From: Phaffia rhodozyma
Taxonomy: Eukaryota > Basidiomycota > Tremellomycetes > Cystofilobasidiales > Mrakiaceae
NCBI GenBank assembly: GCA_014706385.1
Contig: JACGZH010000001.1
Span: forward strand, 1,612,001-1,676,000
Direction of reading: 5' to 3'
DNA: 64,000 nt
The notes beneath the pieces were generated by a model, which saw only the letters and a program-made list of their open reading frames with translations, did no database searches and had not been told where the DNA came from. Shown here piece after piece: positions 1 through 11,042 of the stretch. Both the position numbers and the translations under genes were made by a program. Position 1 is the stretch's first letter. The number at the start of each line of letters is the position of its first letter.

Positions 1-761
1 CTGTCGTCTTTTGTTTATATTCTTTTCTTTTCTTGTCCCTCTGCTCCTTTTTACTTTCTTTCGCTGCTATGTGTTTCTTCTCTTTCGAAAAATTCTATCT
101 GTCTTCGAGTCCATTCTTACTCTATTCGTTCCTTGACATAATTCCATACAAAACCCAAAAAAATTATCATAAACAATGACTTTCTCTACCAAAAAAAATC
201 GTACAAACCTCGGAACCTTTGGCTTTGCTCCAGTGTCTTCTATCCTTCCTGTTCTTTATTACCTCTTCATCTCTCTATGCTTTCGTCCTTCTTGGGCTCT
301 TTCGGAATCTGCTCCTTTTCCCTTCTATCCACTCTCCAATCCAGTCCAATCCAACTCCAATCTACATAGTTCAGCTCAGCTCAACTCCAATCACCCTCCC
401 CTCCTCTCCACTACTACACCACCTTCCACCTTCCACCTCGCCTTAACTCTCTTCTACTTTCTCTTTCTCTCACCCTTCCTTCTTCTTGCCTCTTTATCTC
501 TTGTCGATCTATGAGTCCTGAACATATCGCATGGAAAAGACCAAAGGAAAAACTCTAAAGGAAGAAGATGTATAACAAAGCCTAGTCGCTTCCGGCGAAC
601 GCCGGGCCGGAGATCTTGCCTTTCCGGACGAGTTATCTCCGGAGATCTGTTTCGTCCATCTCTTGAGTTTTTGTCTGTTTTATACTTTCTCTCATTCACA
701 CCATCTTGCACCCACTCATTCTTCAACCCATCTTTCTCTACATCTTCGAGACTTGACTGAC
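1..761 (+). promoter_or_regulatory. Upstream region of the SDR gene, with two palindromes
   Basis: This stretch has no supportable gene. It is strongly C/T rich on the + strand, typical of fungal promoters and 5' leaders, and the open frames in it look like by-products of pyrimidine-rich composition. The notable part is 592-648. It holds a perfect 14-bp inverted repeat at 592-605 (CCGGCG, AA, CGCCGG), a perfect 12-bp palindrome at 635-646 (ATCTCCGGAGAT), and a 10-bp direct repeat CCGGAGATCT at 607-616 and 639-648. CGG/CCG half-sites in inverted order are the usual target type of fungal Zn2Cys6 regulators, so this may be an operator-like element. That role is inference. Confidence 0.45.
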
Positions 762-2709
762 ATGCCTGCTACTATCGATTATTCTGGAAAAATTGCTTTA
801 ATTACCGGTTCGTCCTACAGCCCTCGTCTTTGCCTCGTCTTGCCTGGTATTCTCTCGGAATCAAGGTTGGAAAGTTTCAGAGGAAAGTAGAACTCACAGT
901 AGGCTGAAAATCTATTGATGGTTATCATTCTATAGGTGGAAACCGAGGAATAGGGCTTGCCATCGTCAAGGAGATGGCCACAGGTTTGTCTTCTCAGTCT
1001 TATATCGTCCTCAGTCACCGATTTTCACTATCATCTTCGATCTCGATGGGGCCGCTTTGGCTGGATGAACGCAACTTTAGCTGGAGCAAACATCGCATTG
1101 ACATATGGTTCGACTCCGAAATCGGAGGTGGATGCTCTGCTTCAAGATCTTCAATCAGAGTTCCCAGATCGTCAATTCAAAGCTTTTCAACTGAACGGTT
1201 CAGAATCGAAATCCTATCAGGCTCTTCTGCCTGCAATCCTTCAATCCGGACTGGAAGGAAGTTTGGACATCGTAGTCGCAAACGCAGGAATTGCGCTATG
1301 GAAGGAGGCAGAAAACATGACAGACGACGAGATGTTGAACATCTTTGGCGAGTTCCGTTCTTTTTAGCAGCTGATTCTTGCTTCTTTGTAATCTTTGGGG
1401 AGAGACAGACGAGAAATTGTTTGGTTAACCCGGGTGATCATCGCTTTGTCGGGGACAACAATAGGAGTCAACACGTTCGGACCGTATTATCTGATGCGGG
1501 AATGTGTCAACACCTGGCTTCCTGCCGGAGAGGAAAAGACGAAAGGAAGCCTGGAAGGAAAGGTCGGTTTGGTTGTTTCTAGTGTTAGTGGCCATGTTGC
1601 CATGTCCCCTCAAAAGTGAGTGATCTTTTTTCGATCGGTTTTCTCTCGTATGTGTGTTCTCTTCTCTCTGAATGAACGAACCGCTTTGCCTCTCTTGATA
1701 TTCCTTCTCGATGGAAATGATACTCTATAGGCAAGCCGCTTATAATGCTTCTAGTACGTCAAATTTCTCGATCAGGTTTATCTTGGTGGTAGTTTATGCA
1801 CTTACCTTCCTGGTCTTTCCCAACCTATATCTTGTTCTTATTCCCTTTTTCAGAGGCTGCCGTGACGGCTTTCTCTAAGGTGCGCTGGTCCTGAACCGAC
1901 GGTCAGATCGAAGCAAAGGAGAACTAACACATCTTACTTTGATGGATGGAGTTCTCTCCAGTCCTTGGCTATCGAATGGGCGCCGTTAGGGTTCCGAATC
2001 AACTGCATCTCTCCCGGGTAAGAGACTTAATGTCCCTTGATATACTTGCTCAATGAACTACTGAATCTTATAACTGATTTTCATCGACTTCTCTCTCTCG
2101 CCCGGACACTTATTTTGTCTTGTCTGTTGCTCAGATATGTTGCTACGGACATGGTATGAATCTTGTCCCTATCAAAACTTCAAGTTTTCCATTTGTGGTT
2201 TATCAATTTCTTCTACTGAAACTAAACTTTCCGTCTTCTTGCATATCTGTTCCTTCTTCTCCTCTCTTCCTCTCTGTTTCAGCTTGCAACTGTCGACAAG
2301 ACTTGGGTGGATGAATGGGTCTACCGAACCCCACTCGGCAGGTACGTGCATGATCCTTTATCCTGCCCCCTTTCACGAACGACGGATTCAAACAACACAC
2401 ATAACTGATGTTCAAACATCTTTATATTGTTTGTTTCCCTGGTTGTTTCTTCTCGTTTGATTTGGGCCTTCGACGGGAAATAGGATGGCGACCGCTCAGG
2501 ACATCGGAAAATCCGTGGTGGCGATGTGCAGTGATAACTTTATGTTCATGACCGGTTCCGATGTCTTGGTTGACGGAGGTGAGATCGTTTATTTCTTTTC
2601 TTAGTTACTCTTCTCATGATATGTAGCAAAGGGGGCGATGAAACTGATGAGGCTGTTTCGGGTTTGCGCACTTGTGGTCTGTTTGAAAACAGGATACGCA
2701 TGTTTGTGA
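762..2709 (+). CDS. Short-chain dehydrogenase/reductase (SDR)
   Basis: Classical NAD(P)-dependent short-chain dehydrogenase/reductase, probably acting on a sugar alcohol or ketone; the substrate cannot be read from sequence. Exon 1 (762-807) and exon 2 join to give ITGGNRGIGLAIVKEMA, the Rossmann TGxxxGIG cofactor loop. Later exons give NAG (VVANAGIAL), the serine motif VVSSVSG, the catalytic YNASK (YxxxK), ISPGYVATDM, and the C-terminal MTGSDVLVDGGYACL ending at the TGA at 2709. At least seven short introns are needed; the last runs 2579-2692. The total of about 280-300 residues is normal for the family. Related fungal enzymes include sorbose, xylulose and mannitol reductases of the Sou1 type, but I do not assign one. 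The start is the first ATG, 14 residues before the GG motif, as usual. Confidence 0.88.
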
Positions 2710-3309
2710 TTAGATAGGTTGTGTTTGCATCTCTTCGTGTCCAAGCATAGGATATACCTGCGATCTCTTTCCTTTTTCTTTCTCTCTCAAAATGCCGTTT
2801 CCACCTCTCTGTGCATCTCTCTCCTTGTCTTTAGGGAAACATAAAGCCGGCTAAATAGAAGAATATGCATGGTGATGTATCCGTATTGAGTACTATTCTT
2901 TCCTTGCTTGCGTGACGTCATGTACCCTCGTTACAGCCTTGCAAACCGAGAGAAAGCGACAAAGAGTATATGTGTCTGTGTACATCAGGTGTACAGGTTA
3001 TCTCAAAAGAAAGGATATATATATAATGATGGCGAGTGATCGATTCGGTTCGGTTCTAAAGCCCCGAAGAGAATAATCAAGATGCTCCGAGAGGCGTTCA
3101 ACTGTTTTGGAAGAGCGATCGGGGCCAACAGGCAGTGCCGGTTGAACGAAAACGTTGATTGATTGAAACCTCGTAACTTACACCGCCATCATTAATCCTC
3201 AAATATAATAACGACCTCGTCCACCAACCTCAACTTCAACTACAAGCTCTTATTCCCGGACTCTTCTAACGAACTCACACTTCCAAACTATACTCTCAAG
3301 ACCAAAAAC
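2710..3309. other. Intergenic region between SDR and Cys-rich gene
   Basis: No gene is supported here. It should hold the SDR 3' end and the promoter of the next gene. A TATA-like run (ggatatatatataatg) lies near 3013-3030, and a C/A-rich leader runs up to the ATG at 3310. Confidence 0.4.
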
Positions 3310-3799
3310 ATGGCTGATGATCAAGGATGCGTGGCTGTTTGCTGTGGAGCCATCGGTCCGTTCATTCCCTCTTCTCTCAAGTCGAGAGCAGACATAGTGG
3401 CAGGATTCCCCGAGGAAATCTAGACTGAGAGTAAGATTCGGTATCGGTTGATGGATTCACAGGAACATGCTTCATTGTATCTCTACAAAACTGGTGCAAC
3501 ATCTGTATGTGCCCTTCTCATTAACCAACCTCCCTAAATCCTGCTTGCATGTTGTACCTGACCTCTTTCTCGACGCGACCTTTCTAGGTAAAACCGGAGA
3601 AAACACCACAAAGAAACAAGCAGGGTGCTGTCCTCAATCCTTCGGTGGTGCGAACGACGATGATTTCGATGATGCCGAACGAAAGGAACTGGATTTAAAG
3701 AAGGCGAATGGAACGGCCCAACCTGGTCCAGTCGCTCCTATGAGTGTACCCTTGGGCGCACCGGCTACTACCAATAACACTACCACCGCTACGCCCTAG
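3310..3799 (+). CDS. Small cysteine-rich hypothetical protein
   Basis: Three exons join cleanly in phase at GT...AG sites. Exon 1 starts at the ATG and ends just before gtccgttc. Exon 2 encodes TCFIVSLQNWCNI. Exon 3 begins at KTGENTTKKQ and ends at the TAG at 3797-3799. The protein is about 97 residues. Its first 45 residues carry seven to eight cysteines (GCVAVCCGAIGTCF..WCNICKTG..GCCPQ) around a short hydrophobic stretch. The rest is acidic, then Pro/Ala/Thr-rich. There is no cleavable signal peptide that I can see. An N-terminal cluster of Cys next to hydrophobic residues suggests a palmitoylated, membrane-associated protein; metal binding is an alternative. I do not recognise the family. 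The in-phase joins make a real gene likely. Confidence 0.6.
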
Positions 3800-4185
3800 A
3801 TTCAATTTTCGCAATGTTCTCATGGCATTCTTCTTTCTCCTCCCCATCAATCTCACAGCTCTTTGAATGCCCCTTCTTTCTTGTCTCTACTCAGACTACC
3901 TTTCCTTATTGAAGACATCCCTAATGCATTATCACTCTGCTTAAACCGGCTGGTTTTTTAATACTCGTATATACCTTAATGCCAATGGAAATCCTTACAC
4001 CTCGTCTTGTTCTTACATACTCATGAAGGATAACAGGTAATTCCAGACATTCTGAGGTTAAGGACAAGATCATGAATAACTGTACAAACTCTCCCTCACC
4101 CCCTTTTACAGAAAGGAAACAGAAAGGAAAATGAATAGCATGACTTTCTCTCTTCTTGGAAAAAACCAAACATAAAAAAGCCTGA

Positions 4186-6932
4186 TCAAAAACCTTCTCC
4201 GAGATCGAGTTCAAGCGTGAGAACAATCTCCTTGATCCCCCACTTGTCTTTTGGGTCCAAAGTCCTGACTGTCGGGGTGCTCGTTCCAGAGTTTGACCTA
4301 TGAGAAACATAGCAAACGGGTGAATAAAAATCCTTCTTGACCTTAGATATAGGGAGCGAGAGGTTTCGAAAAGAAATAGAGGAACTAAACTGAGACAACA
4401 ACGATTTGTTTCCACTCTTCAACAAGGCGGCAGCCCGTCTTTGTTCTCTTCTGTCCGCGTCTGCCTTCCTGATCGCATCCTGTTGACTCTTTCTGTTCTT
4501 CTCATTCAGTTTGGCCATCAGATCTTCCTCCTTTCCCATGAGCCCTCCACCCTCTCCACCGGAAGCAGTACCGTTGTAACCACCTGCAGAGAAAGAATCA
4601 CCGTTCGTCGTCAAGGAGGCGACCTCCTCTTGGAGAGCGGCAATAGCGAGAGCGATTTCTTCGGCCGCCTCGTAGTCTTGTCGCTTGATCGCCATCGTGT
4701 GTTCTGCTCTGCGTCGATTCAAATTCAAATTTGCTTGGTTCAACTTCAGTCGGCCTTGGGAGTTCTTCTTCTTGTTGACCATGGCGGTGATATCGGCCTA
4801 ACGAAACCGAAAAGAAGGACGCCGTTCTGTCAGCATAGAGAACCAAAGCTACCAAGGAAACCGAAATAAAAAGGTCAAGAAACTGAAAGCGTACATCCGT
4901 CAACTTTCTCGATCGAATTTCTTCCCAATCTTTCTTCTTCTTTTGAAGTGAAGATCTCGAAGGTAGAGGGAGCTTGTCTGCCTTCATTGTCTCGGACCAT
5001 CGTCTGAACTCGTCCTATATCACACAAATTGTTGATCGAGGTCATATTAATCCTCAGGACGCACGTTTTTCTTCCTTCTTGTAGCTCAACAAGGAATAAA
5101 CTTACCAATGTGAAATGAGATTCCGACACTTGTTCCATCGTGAAGCCTCGTTCGGACTTTCCATGCTTGAGCGTGAGCTTTCGGTCGTCCCTCATCTTTT
5201 CGAATTCATAGAATTTGCCACGTTCGATACCTACGTGTAAAACACAAACAGCATTTGTCAGACTTGCGCTCTCAAGTATATCTTCCGAACTGGGTTTAAA
5301 CAGGAAACAGAAGATGACGGTACTTACCGACAATCTGACATATCCTGTATGTATTTCGTTTGTCGGGACCGAGTCCGATCATGTACCGAACGTAGCTTCC
5401 TAGTATGTTAAATACGCGACCCATCCGTCAGGGTTCTCTCCTTCAAAATGCTTAAGAGATAAAAAAGAAAAGCAAATAGGCAGGACCACAAACATACCAA
5501 TGACGTATTCCTCAAAGTGAGGCGATGAAGTCATATCTGCTAAGTGTCGTCTACTCAGTCGAACTCTTTCCAAGTCTTCTAACCCAATGATCTCCCTAGC
5601 TTTCTTAGCCTTCTCCTCCATTTCATCTTCTGAGAAGCGAGAGATTCCGCCCTCCTCTTCGTCGCTCGACTCTCCAGATGTGCCTCTTCTCGTTGGTGAA
5701 TAATTGCCTTTACCCTACGTATAAATGTCCATTGAGGCAATTCAGTCTGGCTTCTCAAGGATTTATCTTGATGAGGCAGTGATGAAGAAGCAGGATACAA
5801 ACATACCTTCTCAGTCATCCGTCGTTCTTTTTCTAATCGCTTCTTCTTCAGGACCTCCAATTTGGAAGTTTTGGCCTGAGATGTCCCGGTGGAAGTATGT
5901 TGACCTATACAAGGAGAGAATAAGACAAATCATGACGTGCGCATCAGTCTCCATTTAGCAAGGAATGGATAAGACGATGGTCCCCTAAACCATGGACAGA
6001 CAAACAAGGAAAACTCACGTTTGGCTGCTTGAGCGACACCCGTATCCTCCTTCGCGTTTCGGGACGCGATAATGGCATCCAGTTGTCGTTTATCGATCGA
6101 AGCCTGCTTTTCTTGCAATCGAGTTGCGATGATCTCTTCTCTTTCTAGCTCAGGCATTGATTGAATCCTGTACAGATGATTCAGATGGAAAGAAAAGGAA
6201 GGTTCATAAAACATATCGTTCAGGTCCGCCACTCCATTGATCGAAACTCTTGAAGAGAAAGAGTGAAGCAAAGTCGAACATACCTTGCTCGATCGGCTTC
6301 GTCCTTATACATTCCATCTAAAGGATATGGATTAGACAACGCAGAAGCTCCATCCTCGTCATCCTCACTCTCCAACTCGGCAACTTGTTCCTCCTCATCG
6401 TCGGAATCCTCCATTGTCCTATTTCGCAGTTGAGAAATCAGGCATCAGTCAAGCCAAATATGTTACCGATTGCAAGACCATCTTTCTTCTCACTCCTCTT
6501 CAGGTTAGACATGTCTTTACTCCCCGTGTTTCCATGTCCAACACCACTAGAAACGGAGAATACGATTGAATGTGAAGCAGCACATACGGTTTTCGTCGTT
6601 TTGACGGCTTTGAAGACGACCTTGAGGATGTTCGTTTTCTAGATACAGCGGGTGTGTCCGCCAAAGCGAGGAGCTCTACGGGGGGTCAGAAGTAAAGCCA
6701 TCAAAAGGAAAGGACAGTTAGGGTCCAATCTGTTTGTATGTTACTACTGAAAGTATGTACAACACTTCGACATGTGTGACCCTGGATTCATATCATAGAG
6801 CTGACGAGAGATACCCTCATCATGTAGAGTTTATGATCTCTCCTGCTTAAAGCGAATACTATCCAGTAGAACGCTCGGGAAGCCGGAACTGAAGCAAAAA
6901 GAACACGAACCCTCGGAAAGATCGTCACTCAT
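4186..6932 (-). CDS. RTF1: RNA polymerase-associated protein RTF1 (Paf1 complex, Plus3 domain)
   Basis: Rtf1 is the Paf1-complex subunit that links elongating RNA polymerase II to H2B ubiquitylation and recruits Chd1/Spt5. The gene starts with MSDDLSE at 6932, spliced to ELLALADTP and a basic segment (RKRTSSRSSSKPSKRRKP). An acidic block follows (MEDSDDEEEQVAELESEDDE), then the conserved segment REEIIATRLQEKQ...KEDTGVAQAAKR. A Plus3 domain covers LEDLERVRLSRRHLADMTSSPHFEEYVIG, the VRYMIGL..RICQIVGIE region and GKSERGFTMEQVSESHFT. A coiled-coil segment (WEEIRSRKL, then NKKKNSQGRLKLNQANLNL, then EAAEEIALAIAALQEEV) leads to the C-terminus. About ten exons are needed. Exact splice sites in the last exon (4186-4420) are the least certain. 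TBCB lies upstream on the same strand, about 250 bp away. Confidence 0.92.
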
Positions 6933-7184
6933 TTTCCTCTTGAAAAGCTGTTAGGATGGATTCAGAAGAGATAGGCAAAATGAATAGCTGAGTGAAATAT
7001 AGTCTGATGGATGAGATTGACTGAAATGCCATATGAGGAAAGTGAGCGGAAGGACTACCAACATACGCAACATAACACAGATTATCTTAAGCTATATTTG
7101 AATAATTTGAAAACGCCGAGAATCTATATTGTCAAAGCATCATTTAGGTCGTTCACCACGCTCACTTAAAGCAACGAAGGGCAT

Positions 7185-8471
7185 CTACATCTCCTCATCA
7201 TCTTCATCGAAAAGGGATTCTTCAGGAAAGTCCCCAACAGTGACCTTGTCCGGTCGTACCTACCAACCAAGTGAGGCAGGAGTTGAAGCGCAATTGATCA
7301 GTAATCGGTTGTGAACATTGACTATAAGGATAAATGCACAAAAGGATACTACACTTACAAAAAGGCCATATCCGGGTTTAGAATCGAAATATCTGACTCC
7401 AGCCACCGAACCGTCGTTCTTTCCAACTGGCTCATCCACCTCTACTCCAATCCATGCACCTGCATTTTTGCCCGTTCCAAACTGAGTCTCTCCCACAAAA
7501 CGAATAGTTCCTCGCTGTTTCATCTCTGCTCCAGCCGTGACGACCTCGCACCGGTCCCCAGGATGAATCTGAATAGGTATTGATGGAACAGGAGTAGGAG
7601 TTGCCGGTTCCGACGTGGAAGCATATTTGGGGCCAAGCTTGTTTGTTTTGAGATAGTTTTGAAGAGTATCTTGTTGTATTTGTATTCAATGTGTCAGTTG
7701 TAGCCGGTCAGTTGAAAATGAAGCAAGACGTCAAGACTAAGTCAAAAAAAAAACCGATCCAGACAAATACTGACCTGGTCTCTTCGTATACTCTTCCTCG
7801 GTTAACTCGAACTTGTCGACTTGACTAGTGTCTGTGAAGTTTCCACCTATACCGGCGTTGGGATCCAAGTTGGCGACCTTGAGGCAGTTATCAAGATACA
7901 AATTTCAGCCCATGTATGTATCAAGATTGCGCGAGGTGGGCCAGAGAAATGGTGAAGTCATTTTTCATGTATCTGACCTTGATGCAATTCCAATCTGTGA
8001 AAAACGACAGAAACATCTCAAGTCAGTAGGCATGAACATAAATAGATGACCATATCTTCCGATAGCTCACCGACGACTCCAAAGCTTCCCAAGGTATTTT
8101 GGTCGTTTCCTTCTAAACTTCTCACAAGCTCGCCTTCATCCGATCGTAGGAGTGATAGACTTTGATAGTCATATGGAATTCCGGTGATAAGTTCAAGTTT
8201 TCCCTGTAAGGCAGAATCGTCATCAGCAGGGCGTTTGTATCAGGGATTTTTGATCAGATGCATAGTGATTTCTCGACGGAGTCGACCGACCTTGAGTTGA
8301 GCAATGGTTAACTCGAGGTCGAACTTTCGCTCTGAGTGAGTTTCAGGCGATGAGACCCATACCGTCCTGTGGATTTTTGCAGGCCATCAGTCAGTTAATC
8401 ACAACACGAGACTACCTTTTCTCTGAACACAGGATTGTCACTTACACGAGAGATGATCTGAAGGCTTCCAT
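7185..8471 (-). CDS. TBCB: Tubulin-folding cofactor B (Ubl + CAP-Gly)
   Basis: Cofactor B works in the alpha-tubulin folding pathway with TBCE (yeast Alf1). The start at 8471 gives [21 protein letters not shown], followed by [14 protein letters not shown] and [18 protein letters not shown], a ubiquitin-like domain. A middle segment ends in LGSFGVVD. The C-terminal exons encode a CAP-Gly domain: [48 protein letters not shown]. The GKNDG signature is intact. The protein ends [15 protein letters not shown] and a TAG at 7185-7187. The acidic Asp/Glu tail with a terminal Met resembles the EEY/F-type tails seen in this family, although the aromatic residue is missing. The promoter is shared with the divergent glutaredoxin gene. 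Confidence 0.9.
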
Positions 8472-8690
8472 GATGGTGATGTTGACTAGTATTATTAGGA
8501 AGTGTCCGATACAGAGAATAGAATCGTAACCACAAATAACAACGCCGGCACGTCAGTTTGTCGTCATCACGTGCAATCCGTTACATCATCATCCTCGCTT
8601 TTACATCTGATCTGTTTCTCTTTCTGTCCTACAACGTCCATCTACCTTTCTAAACTTCACCCACATCACTCATCCGCTCACTTGATCAAT
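8472..8690. promoter_or_regulatory. Divergent TBCB / glutaredoxin promoter with E-box
   Basis: These 219 bp separate two divergent start codons. A CACGTG core lies at 8568-8573 in the context TCACGTG, the site type bound by fungal Cbf1/USF-like bHLH factors. The half nearest the glutaredoxin ATG is C/T rich. Binding is inferred from motif alone. Confidence 0.4.
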
Positions 8691-9360
8691 ATGTCTGCCG
8701 CCGTTAAGCAACTCGTCGATACTGCTATCTCTAGCCATTTCATCGCTGTGTTCTCAAAGTCTTACTGCCGTGAGTCTATTCTCGTCTTCGTGCTAGTCAA
8801 TCTCGCTTACCAATACCTTTTTTTTCTCATCTTCCCCGATCTAGCTTACTGCCGAAAGGCCAAAGCTCTGTTGAACGAGCTTTCTCTTCCCGAGGGAAAG
8901 AGCATCAAGGTTTTCGAGTAAGCCGAGTCTGTCGAACCAGATCTGGCTTGATCAAAACATAAGTCACTAATCTCTATCTGATTCTCCTCTTTTCTCCTTT
9001 CTAGACTTGACGAGCTTGACAACGGAGCCGACATCCAGAACTACCTCGCTGAGAAGACCGGACAGCGAACTGTTCCTAACATCTTGTTCGTTTCTTTCCT
9101 CTTAAACCAAGCAGAGACTAAACTTGTCTGACAAATGACTGATCAACCAATTCAATATTTGATTTTCTCTTCGACAGCATTCAGGGAAAGCATGTTGGTG
9201 GTTCTGACGTAAGTTTCTCAATTCTTGGCTATCTCTTCCTTGATAGATCTAAATCAGCATGCACCTTGATCTCATCCTTCTCTTCTTTATATCATCATCA
9301 TAACAGGACCTCAGCAAGGCGAAGTCCTCCGGAGCGCTCGCCAAGCTCATCCAGATCTAA
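8691..9360 (+). CDS. Dithiol glutaredoxin
   Basis: Thiol-disulfide oxidoreductase using glutathione. The protein is MSAAVKQLVDTAISSHFIAVFSKSYC joined by splicing to PYCRKAKALL, giving the dithiol active site CPYC. The first intron falls inside the proline codon (donor in tactgcc|gtgagt, acceptor ctag|cttactgc). Further hallmarks are KVFELDE, the cis-proline TVPN in GQRTVPNIFIQGKHVGGSDD (glutathione-binding TVP and GG motifs), and the end KSSGALAKLIQI with TAA at 9358-9360. The length of about 105 residues and the lack of a targeting peptide fit a cytosolic Grx1/Grx2-type enzyme. There are about five exons. Confidence 0.95.
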
Positions 9361-9525
9361 AAATGTTAACTTCTATAGTTCATTCTAGTTGCTGTATTGA
9401 TACCAGATTGAATGTAAACTTGAAGAAACGTCTTGCAAGACACAAACAAGAATTTACAACGGGCATCCATAAATCTGTATTATACATAAAATCCTGCGAG
9501 TCATAGTCTATCTCCTTGATGAGGA

Positions 9526-10856
9526 TCAACAGTCGTAATAGTAACAACCCACTGCTTTGAGGAACTTAAATTTCTCAATCTCTGTGTCCACGCGCAGGCT
9601 GCTCCTCCGTCTAGAGAACCCCACCAATGTCCGCCTGTCACTTGCCCACCGGAGAACAGCCCTGACCTGATGTTCCGACAGGGCGCCAGGAATCATGGAA
9701 GATAGAATCGGTTGAATGAGCTCTGGAGGAAGATCCAATATTGGAAATCTACCCTGACGGCTCTTCTCGATTGAAGACGGCATCGAACCGAGAAGGACGA
9801 TGCGACCGACTCTCAAGACATTCAGAGCTGTCTGTCTTGTTTCCTTCAAGAAGGTCTTGTTTCGTTCGAGCGCAAGCTCAAGTGTAGGTAATAGACCTAC
9901 TTGTAAAAACTCCGATAGACCAGATGAGCATCCAAAGATCTCAAACCTCTGAATGAATCGATTTTTTTCCGAAACGATCCGCACAAGTGTTCGAAGGAGA
10001 CGTGAGTCAACGAACGAGGTATCTTGGTCGACAGGCGAATACCGTTCAAGTGAGGGATTCATATTTAACGTAAGTGCCTCCAAGCCACGAGAACCGAGGG
10101 AAATAAGCCGCTCAAGGAGTGGTCCGCACGATTCGGCAGGGATCTCTGTGTCGTTCAATGACAATCTCCGAATCGTCAGAGTGCTGGTCGAAGCCGTATC
10201 AATCAGCCGGCTGAGGAGTTTATAGATTGCACAACGAGTTCCTGGACGAAATGAGAGACCAAGTTGAGGATTGGTTGAGAGATGTAGGGTCTGAAGGGAT
10301 GGATGGCTCATGATCGAGTCCAGTAAGGGAGCAGGGAGGTCATTGAGATCATTGTTTGTCAAATTCAACAGCTCAAGTGAAGGGATCAAGCTGAGAAGTC
10401 TAGCGAGCTGTATGAGAGAAAGATTGGTCGCTATAACATAGCGATCGAAGCACAAGCCAATATGAGACAAGAAGAGAATCAGCATCATACATTGATCAAC
10501 ATTCACAAATGAACAAGACATCTTCACCGTTTCCTCCTAATCCACAATTTACCAAGCTTAACTCCTTCAATGCCCACTCGGGTTGTTTCTCGTTAACCAC
10601 AAAGAGCTCTTCCATTCCATCTATCAGAGATCGAAGACCATCATGACCCAGCAAGTGGTTATGCGACAGATCCAACACAGTAGTCGCGGGCTTGAATTGG
10701 TAAAGGATCCTGATGGCTAAATGAATTCATCAATTAATCGAGTCAATCAGGGGTTATCAATGACCCAACAACATACAAGTTTCACGCACCGCCGTTAGAT
10801 CCAACGAGCTCTCTGTCTGTTAACTCGACGGTTTCGTTGTATGCTCTAGAATTCAT
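9526..10856 (-). CDS. Leucine-rich-repeat (ribonuclease-inhibitor-like) protein
   Basis: Three exons splice in phase from MNSRAYNETVELTDRELVGSN (ATG at 10856) through AIRILYQFKPATT and LDLSHNHLLGHDGL, then TNLSLIQLARLLSLIPSLEL. Repeats of the form LxxLxLxxN recur (LELLNLTNNDLNDLP, LQTLHLSTNPQLG, IRRLSLNDTEIP, LEALTLNMNPSLE), typical of RNI-like LRRs. After the LRRs comes the segment FPILDLPPELIQPILSSM, which looks like an F-box-type helix but sits near the C-terminus; the protein ends in KAVGCYYYDC. The function is unknown. It could be an adaptor or scaffold. It diverges from the TANGO2 gene by 186 bp. Confidence 0.7.
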
Positions 10857-11042
10857 GAGTTAAGTTAGATGTACAGATGGGTCAAATGTATGATTCAGGG
10901 CAGATGAGTGAACGAGAGGTATAATTGATCTCTCGAAACTGCAGAGGTGATTTTGCCAACCTCCAAGTTTCATCGCCCCACGTCATCTCCTTGACAACTT
11001 AGATCAACCACTCGCCTACCTCCATCTACGAAGACTTCAACA

